DNA from: Georgenia satyanarayanai
GTDB lineage: Bacteria > Actinomycetota > Actinomycetes > Actinomycetales > Actinomycetaceae
NCBI RefSeq assembly: GCF_023715365.1
Contig: NZ_JAMBNZ010000007.1
Coordinates: 62,001-126,000 of the forward strand
Reading direction: 5' to 3'
DNA: 64,000 nucleotides
The first letter of the stretch is position 1, and the number at the start of each line of letters is the position of its first letter. Both the position numbers and the translations under genes were made by a program. Under the pieces are notes generated by a model, which worked only from the letters and a program-made list of their open reading frames with translations, did not search any database and was not told where the DNA came from. Positions 59,317 through 64,000 of this stretch are shown here, piece by piece.

Positions 59317-60797
59317 GGGGTCCGCTCCGCCCTGGGCGTCTCCGTCCGCGACACCCACACGTCACCGGGGAGGTCCCCAGGCAGCAGCGGGTTGCCGCGG
59401 CCGAGGAAGACGCCCAGCTCACGGCCGCGGAACTGCTCGTAGTCACGCAGCGCGCCCAGTGCCCAGCGGCCGAGCAGGAGGATCGCGACGAGGTTGACGA
59501 TCGCCATGAGCCCCATGGCGATGTCGGCGACGGTCCACACGAGGGCGAGCTCGGCGAGCGCCCCGACGAGCACGGCGAGGGTGACGAGCGTGCGCAGCGC
59601 GTACGGGGCCCACCGCCGGCTGGTGAGGAAGTCGACGTTGACCTCGGCGTAGGTGAAGTTTCCGAGGATGGAGGAGAAGGCGAAGACGAAGATGAGGACG
59701 GTCATCGGCAGGATCACCCAGTCCCCGAGGGACGCGGCGGCGGCCGTCTGGGTGAGGGCCGCGCCCTGCGCCTCGGTGGTCTCCCCCGGCGAGTAGACCG
59801 ACGGGCCGGCGAGCAGGACGATGAAGGCGGTCGCCGAGCACACGAGGATCGTGTCGACGAACACGCCGAGGGACTGGACGAGCCCCTGCTGCACGGGGTG
59901 ACGCACGGTGGCGGTGGCCGCGGCGTTGGGCGCGGAGCCCATACCCGCCTCGTTGGAGAACAGCCCGCGCCGGGCACCGTTGAGGACGGCGGCGAGCAGC
60001 CCGCCGCCGGTGCCGGCGACTGCCTCATCCAGCCCGAAGGCGCCGCGCACGATCATCCCGACGACGTCGGGCAGGGCGCCGAGGTTGAGGACGATGATCG
60101 CCAGCGCCACGAGGACGTAGACGAGGGCCATGAGCGGCGCGAGCAGCTCGGCGACCCGTGCGACGGCCCGGATCCCGCCGAACACCACCGGCGCGGTGAG
60201 CAGGACGAGGAGGACGGCGGAGACCCACGCCGGCACGCCGTGCCCGGAGTCGAGCGTCGCCGCGATCGTGTTGGCCTGGACCATCTCGAAGGCGAAGCCG
60301 AAGACGAAGATGAGGAGCACGGCGAAGACGGCACCCCACCGGCGCGACCCCAGGCCGCGCTGGATGTAGAACGCCGGTCCGCCGCGGAACGTGCCGTCGT
60401 GCCAGCGCACCTTGTACATCTGCGCGAGGGTCGCCTCGATGAAGGCGGTCGCCATGCCGACGAGCGCGACCATCCACATCCAGAAGATGGCCCCAGGTCC
60501 GCCGAGGGCGAGCGCGATGGCCACGCCCGCTATGTTCCCGGTGCCCACCCGCGAGCTGATGCCGATCGCAAAGGCCTGGAAGGAGCTGATGCCGCCGTGG
60601 CTCTCCCCGCGCGAGCGGGCGATGACCGAGACCATCCGGGCGAAGAGCCGGCCCTGCAGGCCGCGCGTGCGGACCGTGAAGTACAGTCCCGCGCCGACGA
60701 GCAGCGCGACGAGCACGTAGGTGTACAGGCCGTTGCTGACGTCCCCCAGGACACTGTTGACCGAGTCCACGTTCCAACCCCCGACGGCGATGGTCAC
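59313..60797 (-). CDS. Alanine/glycine:cation symporter (AGCS) family protein
   Basis: 494 residues from GTG 60797; a GTG at 60770 with a G-rich upstream stretch is the alternative. Many membrane helices with AGCS hallmarks: GIGAGNIAGVAIAL-like SSRVGTGNIAGVAIAL, EATLAQMYKVR, and FSNEAGMGSAPNAAA. Imports alanine or glycine with Na+. The gene stands alone. Confidence 0.92.
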   Translation of the reverse strand: MTIAVGGWNVDSVNSVLGDVSNGLYTYVLVALLVGAGLYFTVRTRGLQGRLFARMVSVIARSRGESHGGISSFQAFAIGISSRVGTGNIAGVAIALALGGPGAIFWMWMVALVGMATAFIEATLAQMYKVRWHDGTFRGGPAFYIQRGLGSRRWGAVFAVLLIFVFGFAFEMVQANTIAATLDSGHGVPAWVSAVLLVLLTAPVVFGGIRAVARVAELLAPLMALVYVLVALAIIVLNLGALPDVVGMIVRGAFGLDEAVAGTGGGLLAAVLNGARRGLFSNEAGMGSAPNAAATATVRHPVQQGLVQSLGVFVDTILVCSATAFIVLLAGPSVYSPGETTEAQGAALTQTAAAASLGDWVILPMTVLIFVFAFSSILGNFTYAEVNVDFLTSRRWAPYALRTLVTLAVLVGALAELALVWTVADIAMGLMAIVNLVAILLLGRWALGALRDYEQFRGRELGVFLGRGNPLLPGDLPGDVWVSRTETPRAERTP

Positions 60798-60865
60798 CCG
60801 GGCGGGTGACGCGACGCGGGCACGCTACTCCCCGACGCCGCCGCCCGCGCGCGGGACAGGGCCGC

Positions 60866-62698
60866 TCACGGGCCGGTGTGGAGCTCTGCCGGCCGCTCGA
60901 GGACGACGGCGCGCACCACCTCCCTCAGCTGCGCGGGCAGCCTGTCGAGCGGCAGCGAGTCGCCCCGCTCGCTGGTCCAGCCGCCGTCGTCCGCGCGCAC
61001 GGGCTCGGTGGCGAAGGCCCGAGCGAACACGGCCGGTGGCGCGGTGATCGAGAGGGTGGGGCCCGAGGCGGGGCCCACCGTGAACCCGGCCCGCTCGAGG
61101 GCCGCGGCCACCTCGCGCACGGTCCCCGCGGCGGGCAGCCACTCACTGCTCGTCGCCGTGCTGAACGTGGACGGCTCCGCTCCCGAGGGCGAGCGCAGCA
61201 TGACGAGCGCCACCGCCGTGTCACCCGGATCCGGCGCTGCTGCACCGAGAGCGGCGACTGCCGCGGCGGCGTCCACGAGCCCGGGCCCCGTGGCAAGGTC
61301 GGGACCCGGCCCGGCCGGCTCGCCGAACTCGGGGTGGTTGGTGCCGACGGTGACGTCACGTGCCGTCGCGGCGAGCACCTCCCGCACCCGCTCCGGCGGC
61401 GTCCCGGGCGCTGCCTGGGCGAGCAGGGCGCACACACCGGCCAGCTGCGGAGCCGCCGCGGAGGTGCCGCTGAAGGCCGCCCACCCGTCGTCGGGGGAGG
61501 TCTCGTCGCCCTCCGGGTGCGTGCCACCGGCGAGGTTCCGGTCGATGGCGCAGCCGGGCGGGACCGGCAGCATGAGGTACGTGGCCCCGGGCAGCAGACC
61601 GACGAGACCGCTGACGTCCGGCACCCGCCGGCCCGGGTACACACGGGACACGAAGCCGCTCGCGTAGTCGGACGCCCGCAGGCTCCCGTCGGGTCCCAGG
61701 TAGACCCCGCCGGCGGAGATGACGTCGGGGTGCTGCCCGGGGAAGCCCCACGAGCCGTTGCCCGCGGAGAAGACGACGACGACGCCGTCGGCCACCGCCG
61801 CCGCGACCGCCGCCGCCAGCGCCTGGTTCGCCGCGCTGAGCGGCGGGCCGGGCTGGTCCGAGCCCCAGCTGTTCGTCACGATGTCCGGCCGCAGCGCCAC
61901 CGCGGCGGTGAACGCCGCCGTGACGTTGACGAGCGCACCGGAGGCCGTGGCCGCCTTGACCGGCAGCAGCGTGACGTCCGGGGCGGCGGCGAAGACGTTC
62001 GCCGCCTCGCCGGTCCCGTGCCCGTTCTCGTCGACCTCCGGGTCGGTGGTGCCCGGCCCCAGGACGGTCGGTTCCACCCGGTAGCCGCGGGAGGTGAAGA
62101 AGGGGTGGGTCTGGAAGCCGGTGTCCACCATTCCCACCCGCACGCCCGCGCCGGTGACGCCGTCCCGCTGAGGCCCGTCGGCCCGCAGCGCCGTGGCGAG
62201 CTGCTCGGGCAGTGTGAGGTGCCAGTAGTCCACCGGCGGAGGATCGGCCGACGGCGCGGGGCCGGGCGGCGTGGATGCCGGGTAGTACGGCTCCTCGATC
62301 GCCACGGCGCCGACCACGTCCGCCAGCGACGAGCCCGCCGTCTCGAGCAGGCCGGGCACGGCGCTGCCCTCGGAGTCGATGAAGGTGCCCGTGCCTCGCA
62401 CGGACCCGGGCTTGATGACCTGCCGCTCCTGCGTGTAGAGCCGCCGGCCGAAGACCCGTTCGAAGAGCTCCGGCGGTCCGGCGACGTTGACGAGGAGCCG
62501 CGAGGTGTGGAGCACCTCGAAGCCGGCCTCCGTCAGCGCCGCGACGGTGCGGGCGACGTCCTCGTCGCTGGCGTAGAACCGCTCCACCGTCGCAGCCGTC
62601 ACCACCTGGCCCGGCGCGAAGAGCGAGGCGGGTGCCCCGCCCGGCTGGCAGAGCGCGTAGACGCGCTCCGGGAAGTCGCGACCGGTCGTCGTCGCCAT
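60866..62698 (-). CDS. S8-family serine protease with prodomain-like modules at both ends
   Basis: 610 residues from ATG 62698, with GAGGGGG upstream. No signal peptide. Catalytic triad: D192 (VGMVDTGFQ), H227 (ENGHGTGE), S413 (FSGTSAAAPQ), with Asn in NSWGS. The N-terminal ~100 residues (VARTVAALTEAGFEVLHTSR, ELFERVFGRRL) resemble the pro-kumamolisin activation domain, and the C-terminal ~100 residues repeat the pattern (VREVAAALERAGFTVGPAS, AVFARAFATEPV). Subtilisin catalysis with two such modules is unusual; autoinhibition at both ends is inferred. Substrate unknown. Confidence 0.85.
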   Translation of the reverse strand: MATTTGRDFPERVYALCQPGGAPASLFAPGQVVTAATVERFYASDEDVARTVAALTEAGFEVLHTSRLLVNVAGPPELFERVFGRRLYTQERQVIKPGSVRGTGTFIDSEGSAVPGLLETAGSSLADVVGAVAIEEPYYPASTPPGPAPSADPPPVDYWHLTLPEQLATALRADGPQRDGVTGAGVRVGMVDTGFQTHPFFTSRGYRVEPTVLGPGTTDPEVDENGHGTGEAANVFAAAPDVTLLPVKAATASGALVNVTAAFTAAVALRPDIVTNSWGSDQPGPPLSAANQALAAAVAAAVADGVVVVFSAGNGSWGFPGQHPDVISAGGVYLGPDGSLRASDYASGFVSRVYPGRRVPDVSGLVGLLPGATYLMLPVPPGCAIDRNLAGGTHPEGDETSPDDGWAAFSGTSAAAPQLAGVCALLAQAAPGTPPERVREVLAATARDVTVGTNHPEFGEPAGPGPDLATGPGLVDAAAAVAALGAAAPDPGDTAVALVMLRSPSGAEPSTFSTATSSEWLPAAGTVREVAAALERAGFTVGPASGPTLSITAPPAVFARAFATEPVRADDGGWTSERGDSLPLDRLPAQLREVVRAVVLERPAELHTGP

Positions 62699-62768
62699 GG
62701 CTGCCCCCTCAGGTCGGTGCCTGCCACGAGCGTAGGAGTGACCACTGACACGCGCCGCCGGGTGCCCT

Positions 62769-63164
62769 TCAGCCGACGGCGGGGCGCAGGTCCGTGTGGA
62801 CGAAGTCTTTGCCCTTGTAGAGCAGCGGCGCCCCCGTCTGTGACGCCAAGGCGTAGGAGTAGCAGTCGCCGAGGTTCAGTCCCGCAGGGTGACCGGACCC
62901 CTTGCCGTAGTCGCGGTACGCGTCACTGGCGATCGTTGCCTGCTCCTCGTCGAACGGCACGACGACGACCTCCAGCTCCCGGATCAGTGCGTCGAGCCGT
63001 CGGCGCTTCTCGGCACCGAGTCGCGCCCCGACGACCACTCGCGCCTCGACGAGCGTCGCTGCGGAGACTCTCGGTTGCCGGTCACGCGTGATCGCGCGTG
63101 CAAAGGCACGCGCTTCCGGCTCCTCAGCGAGAATCGCGAAGAATGCCGAGCTGTCGATGATCAC
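62769..63164 (-). CDS. vapC: VapC-type PIN-domain ribonuclease toxin
   Basis: 131 residues from GTG 63164 overlapping the antitoxin stop (GTGA). PIN acids: D4 (MIIDSSAF), E40 (TLVEARVV), D100 (NLGDCYSYA) and D120 (KGKDFVHTD). It cleaves RNA, commonly tRNA or rRNA, when freed from VapB. Standard length and order. Confidence 0.93.
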   Translation of the reverse strand: MIIDSSAFFAILAEEPEARAFARAITRDRQPRVSAATLVEARVVVGARLGAEKRRRLDALIRELEVVVVPFDEEQATIASDAYRDYGKGSGHPAGLNLGDCYSYALASQTGAPLLYKGKDFVHTDLRPAVG

Positions 63165-63427
63165 GTCGGCAGCCCGAGATCGTCGTAGAAGTAGTCATCC
63201 CCGGACCACAGGGCCGCACGGTCCTCCGCGGTGAGATCGGCACTGAACTCCGCCGCGATCTGCATGATCCGGTCGACCTTCGCCTCGACCTCCTCGTCCG
63301 TGCGGGACAGCTCCTCGATGCGTCGGCGCACGGCGTCCTCCACGGCACTGGTCTGGCTCTGCCCGGTCAGCTGCGCGAGCTGGCGCACCAGCGCGTGCGT
63401 CCGCTCGTTCTTGATGTTCAGCCCCAC
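63161..63427 (-). CDS. vapB: VapB-type antitoxin (Rv0623-like)
   Basis: 88 residues from GTG 63427. N-terminal DNA-binding part MGLNIKNERTHALVRQLAQL is typical of the PSK/Rv0623 group; the acidic C-terminus (DDYFYDDLGLPT) wraps the toxin. A -10-like TAGAAT (63439-63434) lies 6 nt before the GTG, so the mRNA is probably leaderless. Dyads for autoregulation lie at 63436-63463. Confidence 0.92.
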   Translation of the reverse strand: MGLNIKNERTHALVRQLAQLTGQSQTSAVEDAVRRRIEELSRTDEEVEAKVDRIMQIAAEFSADLTAEDRAALWSGDDYFYDDLGLPT

Positions 63428-63435
63428 GTCCCTAT

Positions 63436-63463
63436 TCTACCGCTGGTAGACCCCCGGTCTACC
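63436..63463. promoter_or_regulatory. VapBC operator with three alternating half-sites
   Basis: TCTACC-N3-GGTAGA (63436-63450) overlaps GGTAGACC-N3-GGTCTACC (63445-63463), so the middle half-site belongs to both dyads. It covers the predicted vapB -10 and lies 36 bp from the divergent helicase start. Confidence 0.7.
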
Positions 63464-63499
63464 CCTGGGATGTCGGTGCCCTCTGCGAGACTGACGGAC

Positions 63500-64000
63500 G
63501 TGACCACCCACGAGCTCAACGCCCTGCTGGACCGCCTCGAGGACGAGGCGGCCGCCGACGGCGCGCTCGACGCCGACGCGCTCTACGAGGGCTTCACCAC
63601 CTGGGCCGAGGGCACCGGCCGCGTGCTCTACCCGCACCAGGAGGAGGCGCTGCTCGAGATCACCACCGGCTCCCACGTCATTGTCTCCACCCCCACCGGC
63701 TCGGGGAAGACGATGATCGCGCTCGCCGCGCACACCGTCGCCCTGGCACGCGGTGAGCGCAGCTACTACACCGCCCCGCTCAAGGCGCTCGTCTCGGAGA
63801 AGTTCTTCGACCTCGTCGCGCTCTTCGGCTCCCACAACGTCGGCATGGTCACCGGGGACTCCGCGATCAACCCCGAGGCGCCGATCATCTGCTGCACCGC
63901 GGAGATCCTCGCCAACCAGGCGCTGCGCGAGGGCGCCGGGCTGGACGTCGGCGTCGTCGTCATGGACGAGTTCCACTTCTACGCCGACCCCCAGCGCGGC
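63500..64000 (+). CDS. DEAD/DEAH-box helicase, DUF3516 type (3' end missing)
   Basis: Starts at GTG 63500 and runs off the right edge; 167 residues visible. Q-like YPHQEEALLEI, Walker A STPTGSGKTMIA, Ia TAPLKALVSEKF, and motif II as VMDEFHFYAD match the Ski2-like actinobacterial helicases with a C-terminal DUF3516. It probably remodels RNA. The start lies 72 bp from vapB on the other strand. Confidence 0.9.
   Translation, partial: MTTHELNALLDRLEDEAAADGALDADALYEGFTTWAEGTGRVLYPHQEEALLEITTGSHVIVSTPTGSGKTMIALAAHTVALARGERSYYTAPLKALVSEKFFDLVALFGSHNVGMVTGDSAINPEAPIICCTAEILANQALREGAGLDVGVVVMDEFHFYADPQRG

Overview
The window is high-GC DNA of actinobacterial type. Many genes start with GTG or TTG, stop and start codons often overlap (ATGA or GTGA), some mRNAs look leaderless, and several families are typical of Actinomycetota (CmtR-like ArsR, LigB-type ligase, PolA-like polymerase without a 5'-nuclease, DUF3516-type helicase, PKD and DUF1080 exoproteins). 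A Micrococcales-like host is the best inference; no rRNA or tRNA gene was seen to confirm it. Most of the window is ordinary chromosome with compact operons.

Layout. 1-4000: two neighbouring exported proteins (a truncated sugar-dehydrogenase/PKD/DUF1080 protein and a cupredoxin protein with five 98-residue repeats) sharing a C-terminal type module. 4200-9700: a lipoprotein, then a LolA-like protein coupled to an ABC exporter. 9690-13960: a DsbA-CcdA-PQQ lipoprotein operon divergent from a BlaI-M56 regulator pair, with two BlaI-type dyads between them. 14110-20530: a CNNM/CorC pair, GNAT, DUF1349, HIT, fumarylacetoacetase-like and DUF418-like genes. 20670-24830: glpD-glpF-glpK closed by a terminator. 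25009-31643: a cysteine-rich leader peptide followed by five overlapping genes (a CMD-fusion protein, a FecBCD-type importer and an FAD/NAD(P)-binding protein). 31745-34007: a VOC protein, a histidine phosphatase and nnrD.

34019-41783 is an accessory carbohydrate island. It has two Gfo/Idh/MocA oxidoreductases, an ABC importer without an ATPase, a sugar phosphate isomerase and a ROK regulator. It is visibly less GC-rich and abuts a relic of a glpK 3' end. 42091-48838: an MMPL transporter with TetR regulator, an AMIN-like secreted protein and a P2-type ATPase. 48841-53568: two divergent metal-resistance units (CmtR-like regulator with a P1B ATPase; a CadC/SmtB-like regulator with a CDF exporter). 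53821-58440: a PolA-like polymerase, a broken gene, a methyltransferase and LigB. 58589-64000: an ArsR-VOC pair, an AGCS symporter, an unusual S8 protease, vapBC and the start of a helicase.

A short repeat with core GCCGASAGCCGGATTCC (S = C or G) recurs between genes, sometimes as a hairpin, and in one place sits in frame inside a coding sequence. The most promising candidate for an undescribed system is the 25-31.6 kb operon, where a polycysteine leader suggests cysteine-responsive control of an uncharacterised uptake and redox pathway.
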